Positions 36,192-45,128 of a stretch of 64,000 nucleotides of DNA are shown here, piece by piece. How positions within the stretch are numbered: the stretch's first letter is position 1; every line of letters starts with the position of its first letter. The translations under genes were made by a program, and so were the position numbers. Source of the stretch: Catalinimonas alkaloidigena (lineage in GTDB: Bacteria > Bacteroidota > Bacteroidia > Cytophagales > Cyclobacteriaceae); contig NZ_JAQFIL010000001.1 of assembly GCF_029504655.1 (NCBI RefSeq), forward strand, positions 4,221,001-4,285,000. The letters run 5' to 3'. The notes beneath the pieces are model-generated. The model ran no database searches. It was not told where the DNA came from and saw only the letters and a program-made list of their open reading frames with translations.

Positions 36192-37754
36192 ATGTTAGCA
36201 AAAACTTACGGTAGTGCAGTGTATGGTGTTGATGCTTATATGATCACCATAGAAGTAAGTGTAGGGCAAGGAACCAAGTTTTTTATGGTGGGTCTGCCTG
36301 ATAGCGCAGTCAAAGAAAGCGAACAGCGGGTAGAAGCTGCTATCAAGCACGCAGGCTACAGTATGCCCCGTATCAAAACGGTAGTCAACCTGGCCCCTGC
36401 TGATATCCGCAAAGAAGGCTCAGCATATGATTTGCCGATTGCTCTTGGTATTCTGGCTGCCTCAGGTCAAATAGAATCTCCTGATTTGGGGAAATACATG
36501 ATCATGGGAGAGTTATCCTTGGATGGTATTCTCAGACCGGTTAGAGGGGCATTGCCTATGGCCATTGAAGCCAGAAAGAAGCAGTTTAAAGGCATGATTT
36601 TGCCCAAAGCAAACGCCAGTGAAGCAGCTATTGTAAATAACCTGAATATAATAGGTGTTGAAACTCTAAAAGATGCTATTGATTTTCTGGAGGGCAAACA
36701 GCCTATTGAGCCTCATTGGCATGAAACCCGGGATATCTTCTATCAGGAGTTGGATAATTTTGAAGTAGATTTTGCAGACGTACAAGGTCAGGAGAGCATA
36801 AAAAGAGCGATGGAAATCGCTGCGGCTGGTTCACACAATGTGATTATGGTCGGTCCTCCCGGTTCAGGAAAAACCATGCTCGCCCGTAGACTTCCTACAA
36901 TTCTACCTCCGCTGAGTTTACAAGAAGCCCTGGAAACTACTAAAATTCACTCAGTAGCCGGAAAGCTTCCTGCCAATACTTCACTCATAGCTCAGCGTCC
37001 ATTCTGTGCACCTCATCATACCATCAGCGATGCCGCTTTGGTTGGCGGAGGTAATATACCACAGCCCGGACAAATTTCCTTGGCACACAATGGAATACTT
37101 TTTCTTGATGAGCTGCCGGAGTTCAAAAGATCGGTTTTAGAAGTAATGCGGCAGCCGCTGGAAGAAAGGGCGGTGACTATTGCCCGGGCCAAAGGAACCG
37201 TCGCTTTTCCTGCTAACTTTATGCTTATCGCCAGTATGAACCCAAGTCCTTCCGGGGAGTTTTATGATCCGGGAAGTAATCACCCAGATTCCCCCTCGGC
37301 TGTACAGCGCTATCTGGGCAAAATCAGCGGCCCTTTATTGGATAGAATTGATATCCATGTGGAAGTCAATCCTGTCTCTTTTGATGAAATGACGGCCAAC
37401 CGTAAGCAAGAAAGTAGTGCCAGCATAAGGGAAAGAGTCATCACAGCCAGAAAGATGCAGCAGGAAAGGTTTGAAGTTATTCGTCAAAAGGGTAATATTT
37501 CCGAACAGGTGTATTCTAATGCTATGATGCCATCACAACTGGTTAAGGAGGTTTGCCAGATCAACCAGGCAGGAAAAACGCTTTTAAAAACCGCTATGGA
37601 AAGGCTTAATTTATCTGCCCGAGCCTACGACCGTATTCTTAAAGTTTCCCGTACTATCGCCGATTTAGCAGCTTCTGAAAGCATAGAGATTGAACATCTA
37701 GCTGAGGCTATTCAATACCGCAGCCTGGATCGTGAAGGTTGGTTTGGGCACTAG
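36192..37754 (+). CDS. YifB/ComM family Mg-chelatase-like AAA+ ATPase
   Basis: The protein has 520 residues. The N-terminal Lon-protease-like domain (1-170) contains KTVVNLAPADIRKEGSAYDL, the AAA+ domain has Walker A GPPGSGKT (near 221-228) and Walker B ILFLDELPEF (near 305), and the C-terminal Mg_chelatase_C domain contains LNLSARAYDRILKVSRTIAD. ComM of this family is a branch-migration helicase that helps natural transformation, so a role in DNA uptake or recombination is likely but not shown here. It starts about 100 bp after gmhA and may have its own promoter. Confidence 0.93.
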   Translation: MLAKTYGSAVYGVDAYMITIEVSVGQGTKFFMVGLPDSAVKESEQRVEAAIKHAGYSMPRIKTVVNLAPADIRKEGSAYDLPIALGILAASGQIESPDLGKYMIMGELSLDGILRPVRGALPMAIEARKKQFKGMILPKANASEAAIVNNLNIIGVETLKDAIDFLEGKQPIEPHWHETRDIFYQELDNFEVDFADVQGQESIKRAMEIAAAGSHNVIMVGPPGSGKTMLARRLPTILPPLSLQEALETTKIHSVAGKLPANTSLIAQRPFCAPHHTISDAALVGGGNIPQPGQISLAHNGILFLDELPEFKRSVLEVMRQPLEERAVTIARAKGTVAFPANFMLIASMNPSPSGEFYDPGSNHPDSPSAVQRYLGKISGPLLDRIDIHVEVNPVSFDEMTANRKQESSASIRERVITARKMQQERFEVIRQKGNISEQVYSNAMMPSQLVKEVCQINQAGKTLLKTAMERLNLSARAYDRILKVSRTIADLAASESIEIEHLAEAIQYRSLDREGWFGH

Positions 37755-37942
37755 TGTTCTGAGTTTTTGGTGTTTTAGGCTTCTAAGTGATATAGTTATT
37801 GAGGTTAACATGCGAGGTGTTTCGGTTAAAATTCGTACTTAACCCTAACAAACGTACGACAACACCAAGAACAAGGCACCAAAAAGTCAAAAAAAACAGG
37901 AGACTCAATTTTTCAAATAATTTTTAGTTATATCAATATCTC

Positions 37943-38992
37943 ATGGCTCAACCTATCCTTAAAGCAGGCATCATCGCCTATGGAAACATAGCTCAGAAGT
38001 ATCATGCACCTCTTCTTCACGCACTACCTGGTTTTGAACTTACGACAGTGCTGGAAAGACATCATAAAAAAGCTGAACAGGATTATACTCATGTTAAAAG
38101 TGTCAGTAGCTTACAAGCAATGTTGGACGACACTGCTATTGATCTGATCATCATTACTACCCCCAATCAATTCCATTTTGCTCAGGCCAAGGCAGCTCTG
38201 GAAGCGGGTAAACATGTGGTTTTAGAAAAACCTTTTACAGTAAGCAGTATGGAGGCAGAAATGCTCATGCAAACTGCAGAAACAGAAGGGAAATTGCTTA
38301 GTGTATTCCACAATCGGCGTTGGGATGGCGACTTTAAGACCGTACAAAAAATATTAGAAACCGGCGTCTTGGGGGAATTAGTAGAGTTTGAGTCTCGTTT
38401 TGACCGCTTTATTAACTACCAAAGAGAAAGTTACTGGCGAGAACAAAATATTCCTGGTGCAGGTGTGCTTTATGACCTTGGGCCCCACCTTATTGATCAG
38501 GCACTACAGCTTTTCGGAAAACCGCTCAGGCTGTATGCCGATATTCGTAAGCAGAGGAAAGATAGCCTAACTGACGATTACTTTGATATTGTACTTTATT
38601 ATGAGCAATTCAAGGTAAGATTAAAAGCAGGAAATCTAGTGAAAGAACTGCAACCACGGTTTATTTTGCACGGCACCCAAGGCTCATTTGTCAAGTATGG
38701 GCTGGATGTTCAAAGACTTACTCCTATTACTGCTGAAAAGCTTTATTCACAGGAATGGGGAAAGGAACCTCAGGAGCAATGGGGAACAATCAGTACGAAC
38801 ATCAATGGACTGGATTGTAAGGGCCAAGTAGAAACACTTGCTGGTAGCTACCAAAGCTATTATGAAGATATTTATGATTCAATCGTGAACGGACATCAAC
38901 CTATAGTCAGTGCGCAGGATGGGTTAAATACAATTGAGCTCATAGAGCTTGCCCAGCTGAGCCATCAAAAAATGGCAGTCTTATCAATTTAA
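37943..38992 (+). CDS. Gfo/Idh/MocA family oxidoreductase
   Basis: The protein has 349 residues. A Rossmann NAD(P)-binding domain starts at KAGIIAYGNIAQKYHAPLLH, with the conserved EKP motif in KHVVLEKPFTVSS (near 92). The C-terminal substrate domain contains RFDRFINYQRESYWRE and the catalytic-type stretch GVLYDLGPHLIDQALQLFG (His/Asp near 180). The family reduces or oxidises sugars and cyclitols. The precise substrate is unknown. The gene stands alone between yifB and the PepSY gene. Confidence 0.9.
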   Translation: MAQPILKAGIIAYGNIAQKYHAPLLHALPGFELTTVLERHHKKAEQDYTHVKSVSSLQAMLDDTAIDLIIITTPNQFHFAQAKAALEAGKHVVLEKPFTVSSMEAEMLMQTAETEGKLLSVFHNRRWDGDFKTVQKILETGVLGELVEFESRFDRFINYQRESYWREQNIPGAGVLYDLGPHLIDQALQLFGKPLRLYADIRKQRKDSLTDDYFDIVLYYEQFKVRLKAGNLVKELQPRFILHGTQGSFVKYGLDVQRLTPITAEKLYSQEWGKEPQEQWGTISTNINGLDCKGQVETLAGSYQSYYEDIYDSIVNGHQPIVSAQDGLNTIELIELAQLSHQKMAVLSI

Positions 38993-39029
38993 TTTTGCTA
39001 ATTAAACCATATTTTGAGTTTTTTGGGTT

Positions 39030-39584
39030 ATGAGTTTTTTTGATGTGCAAAAGATAGCGCTCAGTTTACGAAAATATCGCCAGTGGCACCGTTGGGTTGG
39101 GATCAGTATTGCTCTGTTAGTCTTAATCAGCAGCATTACTGGAATACTGCTTGCATGGAAAAAAGATGTAGCGATTTTACAACCTCCGACTCTAAATAGC
39201 AGTTCGCATACAGCTGAAAACTGGCTTTCTATTGATGAGATTGCCCAGTTGGCTGAAGTTGCCCTTCTTGAGCACACTCAATTAGAAGAAGTAAGCATTG
39301 ACAGAATGGACGTCCGCCTCGATAAGGGTATCGTTAAAGTAAATTTTGTACAGGCTTATTGGGAAGTACAGGTTGATGGCTTTAATGGTGCTGTACTATC
39401 TATCGCCCGCCGGCATTCTGATTGGATTGAGCAGGTACATGATGGTTCAATCATTAGTGACTTTTTCAAGCTTCTATCCATGAATGCATTGGGTGTGGGG
39501 CTTTTAATACTTATGGCTTCCGGTGTATGGTTGTGGTTTGGTCCCAAAAAAATACGTAAGATGAAAAAAAGACAGCAAGCATGA
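39030..39584 (+). CDS. PepSY-associated membrane protein
   Basis: The protein has 184 residues with one N-terminal helix (HRWVGISIALLVLISSITGI, near 24-43), a soluble region of about 100 residues (PepSY-like fold) and one C-terminal helix (LGVGLLILMASGVWLWFG). The RQWHRWVGI motif is typical of the PepSY_TM family, often associated with iron or heme reduction at the outer side of the inner membrane. Here it is short: one unit of helix, loop and helix. The preceding Gfo/Idh gene is 37 bp upstream and it may be cotranscribed. Confidence 0.8.
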   Translation: MSFFDVQKIALSLRKYRQWHRWVGISIALLVLISSITGILLAWKKDVAILQPPTLNSSSHTAENWLSIDEIAQLAEVALLEHTQLEEVSIDRMDVRLDKGIVKVNFVQAYWEVQVDGFNGAVLSIARRHSDWIEQVHDGSIISDFFKLLSMNALGVGLLILMASGVWLWFGPKKIRKMKKRQQA

Positions 39585-39595
39585 ACAATAAGTTA

Positions 39596-39603
39596 TACTT
39601 TTG
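39596..39603 (+). promoter_or_regulatory. candidate -7 promoter element of the SPOR lipoprotein gene
   Basis: TACTTTTG matches TAnnTTTG exactly. It places a start of transcription near 39610, after the TTG at 39606, which supports one of the later ATG codons as the start of the next gene. Confidence 0.45.
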
Positions 39604-39635
39604 TATTGAGTAAACACATGAACATTGATTCAATT

Positions 39636-40190
39636 ATGAACCGCATATTTATTTTTCTAACTTCTCTAAGCTTTTTAGGTATAGGCTTTACTGCCTGTTC
39701 TCCCTCCAAGACCATCGGGACTCAAAGAGATGATGTGTACAATGAAAACATTGAAAGTCTTCGTATACAATATTCCGATTCGCTGGAGAACTCTATGGGC
39801 AGTGCAGACCAGATTAATAGTAGCAACCCTTCACCTGAAACGCCCTCCCTTACTGCCAGTATCAGTACCCAGTATGCTATCAACGATTCTCTGAACTATT
39901 TTTTGGATGAAGTAACTGACAGAAATGCTGAAAATAATTCCTATCAGGGGTATACTGTACAAGTCTATACCGGGAATAGTAGGGAAAAAGCTAATGAGGC
40001 AAAAAATATGGTTTACGGCATATTACCGGAAGCCAGTCCTACCATTACTTTTGACCCTCCTAACTACAAAGTAAAAGTTGGAGAGTTCACTGACCGGCTG
40101 GAAGCGCAACCGACTTATTCATCATTGAAAGGCAATTTTCCAGTTGTACTCATTGTTCCCGAAAGGTTTCCCATTAACAGAGAAGATTAG
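39636..40190 (+). CDS. SPOR domain lipoprotein
   Basis: From the ATG at 39636 (MNRIFIFLTSLSFLGIGFTA) the protein has 184 residues, with a lipobox Cys21. ATG 39618 would add six residues with an acidic group and is less likely; TTG 39606 lies upstream of the predicted transcript start. After an Asn/Ser-rich linker, the C-terminal 75 residues (YQGYTVQVYTGNSREKANEA, FDPPNYKVKVGEFTDRLEAQ) form a SPOR fold that binds denuded peptidoglycan. It probably acts at the division site or on the cell wall. The M20 peptidase gene follows after 27 bp. Confidence 0.8.
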   Translation: MNRIFIFLTSLSFLGIGFTACSPSKTIGTQRDDVYNENIESLRIQYSDSLENSMGSADQINSSNPSPETPSLTASISTQYAINDSLNYFLDEVTDRNAENNSYQGYTVQVYTGNSREKANEAKNMVYGILPEASPTITFDPPNYKVKVGEFTDRLEAQPTYSSLKGNFPVVLIVPERFPINRED

Positions 40191-40217
40191 TCACTACTGC
40201 ACCTCCTATACTTCACC

Positions 40218-41414
40218 ATGGATCTCAAAAAACAAATAAAATCTCTTGCTCAGGAATATGCGCCTGAAATCGTAAATATACGCAGACATCTTCATGCAAA
40301 CCCTGAACTTTCTTTTCAGGAATTTAAAACAGCAAAATATGTTGCGGAAAAACTCAAGTCCTTTGGTATTACTCCTACGGAAGGAGTAGCAGAAACCGGG
40401 CTTACCGCACTAATAGAAGGAAGGAACCCACAGAAAAAGGTAATTGCATTAAGGGCAGATATGGATGCACTACCGATATTAGAAGCCAATGATGTGCCTT
40501 ATAAATCTACAAATGAGGGTGTAATGCATGCATGTGGTCATGATGTGCACACTTCATCACTTCTAGGTACAGCGCAAGTGTTGAACCAACTGAAGGAAAA
40601 TTTTGAAGGAAGTGTTAAACTCATTTTTCAACCTGGCGAAGAGAGAATTCCGGGAGGAGCATCACTTATGATCAAAGATGGAGCTTTGGAGGCTCCAAAG
40701 CCTGATCATATTTTCGGGCAGCACGTATTACCACATTTGCCCGCAGGAAAAGTAGGCTTCCGAGAAGGTATGTACATGGCTAGTGCTGATGAAATCTATT
40801 TTACAGTAAAAGGAAAGGGCGGGCATGCAGCCATGCCTGAAAAAAATATTGACCCCGTACTTATCACTTCACATATCATTGTGGCACTTCAACAGATCGT
40901 AAGCAGGCATGCCAGTCCTAAGATGCCTACAGTCTTATCTTTTGGAAGAGTTGAAGCTGATGGTGCTACGAATGTGATTCCAAATGAAGTAAAGGTAGAA
41001 GGGACATTCCGAACCATGGATGAAGAGTGGCGAGCTAAAGCACACCATAGAATGCGTTCAATAGCGGAAAGCCTGGCGGAAGGTATGGGAGGAAGTTGTG
41101 AGTTTGAAATCAGAAAAGGATACCCTTTTTTAAAAAACAGCCCTGAGCTAACACAAAGGGCACGAAACTATGCGATTGATCTTTTAGGCAATGAAAACGT
41201 AGTAGACCTTGACTTATGGATGGCAGCAGAGGACTTTTCGTACTACACTCAGGTAGCCGATGCTTGTTTCTACCGGTTAGGTACAGGAAATGAAGCCAGG
41301 GGCATTACTTCTTCAGTGCACACCCCTACTTTTGACATAGATGAAGATGCATTACAAACTGGCGTTAGCCTCATGAGTTGGATCACAATACAGGAACTCA
41401 TGCACCAAGAATAA
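40218..41414 (+). CDS. M20 family metallopeptidase/amidohydrolase
   Basis: The protein has 398 residues. Metal-binding motifs are ALRADMDALPI (near 78), MHACGHDVHTSSLLG (near 102-116), QPGEERIPGG (near 139) and FGQHVLPHLPAG (near 172). The dimerisation domain interrupts the catalytic domain near 190-300. These are features of the IAA-amino acid hydrolase/hippurate hydrolase subgroup, which releases amino acids from N-acyl substrates. The C-terminus overlaps a small minus-strand ORF by 17 bp. Confidence 0.92.
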   Translation: MDLKKQIKSLAQEYAPEIVNIRRHLHANPELSFQEFKTAKYVAEKLKSFGITPTEGVAETGLTALIEGRNPQKKVIALRADMDALPILEANDVPYKSTNEGVMHACGHDVHTSSLLGTAQVLNQLKENFEGSVKLIFQPGEERIPGGASLMIKDGALEAPKPDHIFGQHVLPHLPAGKVGFREGMYMASADEIYFTVKGKGGHAAMPEKNIDPVLITSHIIVALQQIVSRHASPKMPTVLSFGRVEADGATNVIPNEVKVEGTFRTMDEEWRAKAHHRMRSIAESLAEGMGGSCEFEIRKGYPFLKNSPELTQRARNYAIDLLGNENVVDLDLWMAAEDFSYYTQVADACFYRLGTGNEARGITSSVHTPTFDIDEDALQTGVSLMSWITIQELMHQE

Positions 41415-41547
41415 ACTGTAGCGATATTGCTAACAAAAGATAAATGATAAAAAGTAACCAGTAAAAAGGTCGGGCTTTCTTTTTTGACTTACCAAAAATG
41501 TAGTTATCCAGCCCAAATTTGAAACGATTTTCGTATGGCGTTTTCAT
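41398..41547 (-). CDS. 49-residue small membrane protein candidate
   Basis: The ATG at 41547 opens MKTPYENRFKFGLDNYIFGK, a basic patch (SKKKARP) and a single hydrophobic helix (FYWLLFIIYLLLAISLQFIL), ending in TGA at 41398. It overlaps the 3' end of the M20 gene by 17 bp, in the convergent direction. A soluble basic N-terminus and one C-terminal helix suggest a tail-anchored protein. No relatives are recognised. Shape is convincing but evidence is limited to composition. Confidence 0.45.
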   Translation of the reverse strand: MKTPYENRFKFGLDNYIFGKSKKKARPFYWLLFIIYLLLAISLQFILGA

Positions 41548-42238
41548 GGTTTTAATCTTTTAATCAATTTCACAAAAATGTAAATGCAATCAACTGCATA
41601 TCATTTGATAACCTTACCTATATTAGCCAAATCGTATTTTTCATTTTCTCTTTGACCAGATAAATAGTACCAATAAAAGCTAACTATAAAAATTAAAGTA
41701 AATCGAATATACGCAATTTTGATGAAAATTACCTTGGTTCTCTTCTACCAATACACAATCTGACTCCTCTTTTGCTATGCTTAATGCGTCTTTATCAACA
41801 TTAATCAGCAGACTTTTATTTGCAACGACACATTTCAATTAGAGTTCTCTTTTCTAAACTCGGCCAAAGGCATTTTTTTATAACAGTCAAAAAATTTAGT
41901 TTCTGCAATTTTTTTATATGAAAAATTATATATAATATCACATATATTATGATTTATAGTATTTAGAAGTTTATAGTTCAACAACTTTACTTTCCAAAAT
42001 CAGGCAAATCTATAAGCTTTCCAGAAATCACGCTGATTGAAACTAAGTTAAGGATGGAAAACCCATCATTCACGAATTAAATCAATTTGTCAACGAATTG
42101 TCTAACATGCGTAGTGCGCATAAAATAGCTAGAGCAAAACAAGCTTTAGCTGTTATTCAGAAACTATAAAACTACAATACTAATTAGTTTATTTGTTGAT
42201 GTTTTTATCATTTAACTCTTCTGCACAAATGTTTCATT
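41548..42238. other. AT-rich intergenic region, about 690 bp, with one coding-like fragment
   Basis: No complete gene is seen. On the plus strand the frame 42047-42169 is open (VKDGKPIIHELNQFVNELSN and on, ending QKL and TAA), with a stop just before it and no early start codon. It is protein-like and may be a remnant. The remainder is very AT-rich with no structure that I recognise. Confidence 0.4.
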
Positions 42239-42400
42239 ATGGAGAAAATCATCAATACAGCAGTAAAAATAGTCAACGTACAAGCTTATAAAGAAACGCA
42301 TGGACTGTACATTAATGGCCAATTACACCATCTTGGAACAGAAGCGGAATGTAATTTTATGCGGCTCACACTACTAGCGAATAGAAAAGCAAAAAAATAG
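42239..42400 (+). CDS. small ORF (53 aa), unknown
   Basis: The ATG at 42239 opens MEKIINTAVKIVNVQAYKET and ends in TAG at 42398-42400. It has no membrane helix. It follows the coding-like fragment by about 70 bp and may belong to the same decayed or small-gene region. No family is recognised and the call rests on protein-like composition only. Confidence 0.4.
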   Translation: MEKIINTAVKIVNVQAYKETHGLYINGQLHHLGTEAECNFMRLTLLANRKAKK

Positions 42401-42449
42401 ACTTGGTGTAATCATCTGTACCGACCAGCACACATAAAAATTCACTTAC

Positions 42450-43598
42450 TTATTCTATAAGTTGAATAAGCTGATCCCTAAATTGAGGATTTACAGATGT
42501 TGCAATAATGACAGATATGATCAAGCCTATCGTGGCTAATCCCAAATCCTTACCTATCATAGCAAATGCCTGTTTGATTCTTTTTTTCTTGGATTTACTT
42601 TTAGTCTTTTCTCTTATTCTGTATCCTAACTCTCTACCTCCCAGCAACCCAATAAATACCCAAGTTGTGCTCATTGGAATAACGCTGATAAATAATTTGT
42701 ACACTAAGATAAGTGCATAGACAAAGTCAATAATAGTAGCAGAACGAATATCTCTTACCTCACTCTTTTCATTTACAATATCCTGAATTTTATCACCTTT
42801 GAGGTAAAAAATAAGCCCTAGTCCGAGAAATACAATTGAGGCAAAACCAATAAACTGAAAAGTACCTAATGTTCTGGGCAGGTAAATTGCAATATTCGCA
42901 GCATCTTGCATAATCCATACAGACCATAAGGTTCCACTCGTAATCCATTGAGCTGCAACCCACCATTGCGCAGGCTTTCCTTTAAAGTACTTGGCAGTTA
43001 AACGACTTATCGCTAACCAGACGATAAGGCCCAAAGCAAAAGCCATAAAATAGGCATTGATACTTTTTCCAATTACTGAACCAACAGCACCCGGACTTAC
43101 CGCAAAACTACTTAGTAAAAGAAAAGTCGTAGAGACCGGCATTCTGAGCCGGGTGAGTACCAAGAGAAATATAGGAGCAGCAATTTGCAGAAAAGCAAAT
43201 TCGTCAGGTTGAGGAAAAGCCAGACTCCCACTATCATCTGTGGCTTGTAGTCTTCCATAGGTTACATCGCCTGAGTTAACTATCCAGCCAATGGTAACTG
43301 TGAGTAAAAAAATCCCGCCAATGTAAAGCCATAGAACATACCATTTACGGTCAGCGTTGGAAGCAATAAAAGTACCGATGGTCTGAATACTATCATTGGA
43401 AACTGCAGAGTATGCTGCCAGAACAAAGCCAAACCACATTGCGACTCCGGAAAAAGGATAAATAACACCTGCCACCAAAAACAATAAGGCAGTTATTCCT
43501 ATAAACTTCTTTTCTTCCTTAAAAATATCAAAAAGCTGATAAATTAGCTCCCTGAAGCGATTTGGATTTGACTTCTTATTCTTTTTTGTCTTAGGCAT
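42450..43598 (-). CDS. divergent PiT-like (inorganic phosphate transporter superfamily) membrane protein
   Basis: The protein has 382 residues with about nine helices. It shows an internal duplication of PiT-type motifs: first half SNDSIQTIGTFIASN (near 67-81) and MPVSTTFLLLSS (near 153-164), second half MQDAANIAIYLPRTLG (near 230-245) and IPMSTTWVFIGLLGG (near 308-322). These mirror the NDxAN and PVSTT motifs of phosphate permeases. The divergence from classical PiT is large, so the substrate may differ. The highly charged N-terminus (MPKTKKNKKSNPNR) and the Lys-rich cytoplasmic loop (KTKSKSKKKRIK) follow the positive-inside rule. Confidence 0.7.
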   Translation of the reverse strand: MPKTKKNKKSNPNRFRELIYQLFDIFKEEKKFIGITALLFLVAGVIYPFSGVAMWFGFVLAAYSAVSNDSIQTIGTFIASNADRKWYVLWLYIGGIFLLTVTIGWIVNSGDVTYGRLQATDDSGSLAFPQPDEFAFLQIAAPIFLLVLTRLRMPVSTTFLLLSSFAVSPGAVGSVIGKSINAYFMAFALGLIVWLAISRLTAKYFKGKPAQWWVAAQWITSGTLWSVWIMQDAANIAIYLPRTLGTFQFIGFASIVFLGLGLIFYLKGDKIQDIVNEKSEVRDIRSATIIDFVYALILVYKLFISVIPMSTTWVFIGLLGGRELGYRIREKTKSKSKKKRIKQAFAMIGKDLGLATIGLIISVIIATSVNPQFRDQLIQLIE

Positions 43599-43847
43599 TA
43601 TTTCAGCTTTCAGATAGGACGATAATGAATTTAATTTTTGCTATTACTCTTTCTCGCTACAATCTAATAAATTCAGTACTCACCAAACTGTGGTAGCATA
43701 ATCTTGTTTTCAGCTTGCAAAGTTAATAAGCCTCGCAAGATCTTAAGTATTCTTCGTATTATATTTATGTTAACTTTATAGAGTAGCACCAAGGAGCATT
43801 TTTTGCAAAATAGTTCTGGATTTATCTTCAAAGTGCTGGAAGTATTT

Positions 43848-43855
43848 TAATTTTG
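43848..43855 (+). promoter_or_regulatory. candidate -7 promoter element of the M16 peptidase gene
   Basis: TAATTTTG matches TAnnTTTG, 28 bases before the ATG. No clear -33 element. Confidence 0.35.
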
Positions 43856-43883
43856 AGTAAAATTTTAAGAGCAATTTACTTTT

Positions 43884-45122
43884 ATGATTGACTATCAGAA
43901 CTTTGTGCTGGATAATGGGCTAAAAGTTTACGTTCACCAGGATATTACTCTCCCTACTGCTACAGTTAATTTACTTTATGATGTAGGCTCACGCGATGAA
44001 GATGAAGCGAAAACAGGTTTTGCGCATTTATTTGAGCATCTGATGTTCGGTGGGTCTATCAATATACCATCTTTTGACGAACCCCTTCAACTTGTAGGGG
44101 GTGAAAACAATGCTTTTACCAGTCCGGATATCACCAATTATTATGTGAGTCTACCGTCAGACAATCTGGAAACCGCTTTCTGGCTGGAATCCGATCGTAT
44201 GCTAAGCCTTTCTTTTGATCCACAGGTGCTGGAAGTACAACGTAAAGTAGTAATTGAAGAATACAAACAGCAGTACCTCAATCAACCTTATGGTGATGCC
44301 TATATGAAGTTAAAAGCATTGGTATACAAAGTTCATCCGTATCGCTGGGCTACTATTGGTAAGGACATTCAACATATAGAAAATGCCAGTATGGAAGATG
44401 TAAAAAGCTTCTTTCATAAGTTTTACATTCCTAATAATGCTATTCTTGTAGTTTCCGGTAATGTTGTTTTCGATGATGTGCGCAGACTAGCTGAAAAATG
44501 GTTTGGGCCAATTCCGTCTGGAAACAAATACAAACGCAACCTACCCCAGGAACCACTCCAGAAAGAAGCACGGGTGGAGCATGTAGAAGCTGATGTACCC
44601 CTGGATGCTATTTACAAGGCCTATCATATTCCCGACCGTCTCAGTCAACATTATTATACCGCCGATTTGCTCAGTGACGTACTCGGCAGAGGAAAGTCTT
44701 CAAGGCTTCATCAGGAATTAGTGAATAAACGCCGCTTATTTAGTAATATTAATGCCTATATCAGCGGGTCTATTGACCCTGGTACACTTAATATTCATGG
44801 TAAAGTCAGTAAAGATGTCAGCCTGGAAGAAGCTGAATCAGGTATACAGGAAGTCCTTCTGTCTGTGATGGAAGGGCCAATGGATGAGGAAGAGCTACAA
44901 AAAGTGAAAAATCAAGCTGAAGCATCCATTGTTTTTTCTGAAATGGAACTGCTCAACCGTTCAATGAATCTTGCTTATGCTGCTCTTTTAGGCAACCCTG
45001 ACCTTGTCAACTTAGAATCAGACTTTATTCAAAAGGTAACAGCTAAGCATATACAACAAATGGCAAAAACTCATCTGATGCAAGAGAATAGCAGTACTGT
45101 ATACTATCACGCAAAACAGTAA
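43884..45122 (+). CDS. M16 family zinc peptidase
   Basis: The protein has 412 residues without a signal peptide. The inverted zinc motif HLFEH is in GFAHLFEHLMFGG (near 47-51) and the third ligand Glu is in VVIEEYKQQYLNQPYGD (near 126). The C-terminal lobe starts near 220 with YHIPDRLSQHYYTADLLSDV. Length is that of a single M16 unit with active and inactive lobes. The substrate is unknown. It is convergent with the methyltransferase lipoprotein gene at a distance of six bases. Confidence 0.92.
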   Translation: MIDYQNFVLDNGLKVYVHQDITLPTATVNLLYDVGSRDEDEAKTGFAHLFEHLMFGGSINIPSFDEPLQLVGGENNAFTSPDITNYYVSLPSDNLETAFWLESDRMLSLSFDPQVLEVQRKVVIEEYKQQYLNQPYGDAYMKLKALVYKVHPYRWATIGKDIQHIENASMEDVKSFFHKFYIPNNAILVVSGNVVFDDVRRLAEKWFGPIPSGNKYKRNLPQEPLQKEARVEHVEADVPLDAIYKAYHIPDRLSQHYYTADLLSDVLGRGKSSRLHQELVNKRRLFSNINAYISGSIDPGTLNIHGKVSKDVSLEEAESGIQEVLLSVMEGPMDEEELQKVKNQAEASIVFSEMELLNRSMNLAYAALLGNPDLVNLESDFIQKVTAKHIQQMAKTHLMQENSSTVYYHAKQ

Positions 45123-45128
45123 TTGTGG

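Noticed and set aside
37755-37942. Inverted pair tttttggtg / caccaaaaa between yifB and the oxidoreductase gene
   Set aside because: The arms are short and about 100 bases apart; no plausible terminator or mobile element structure follows.
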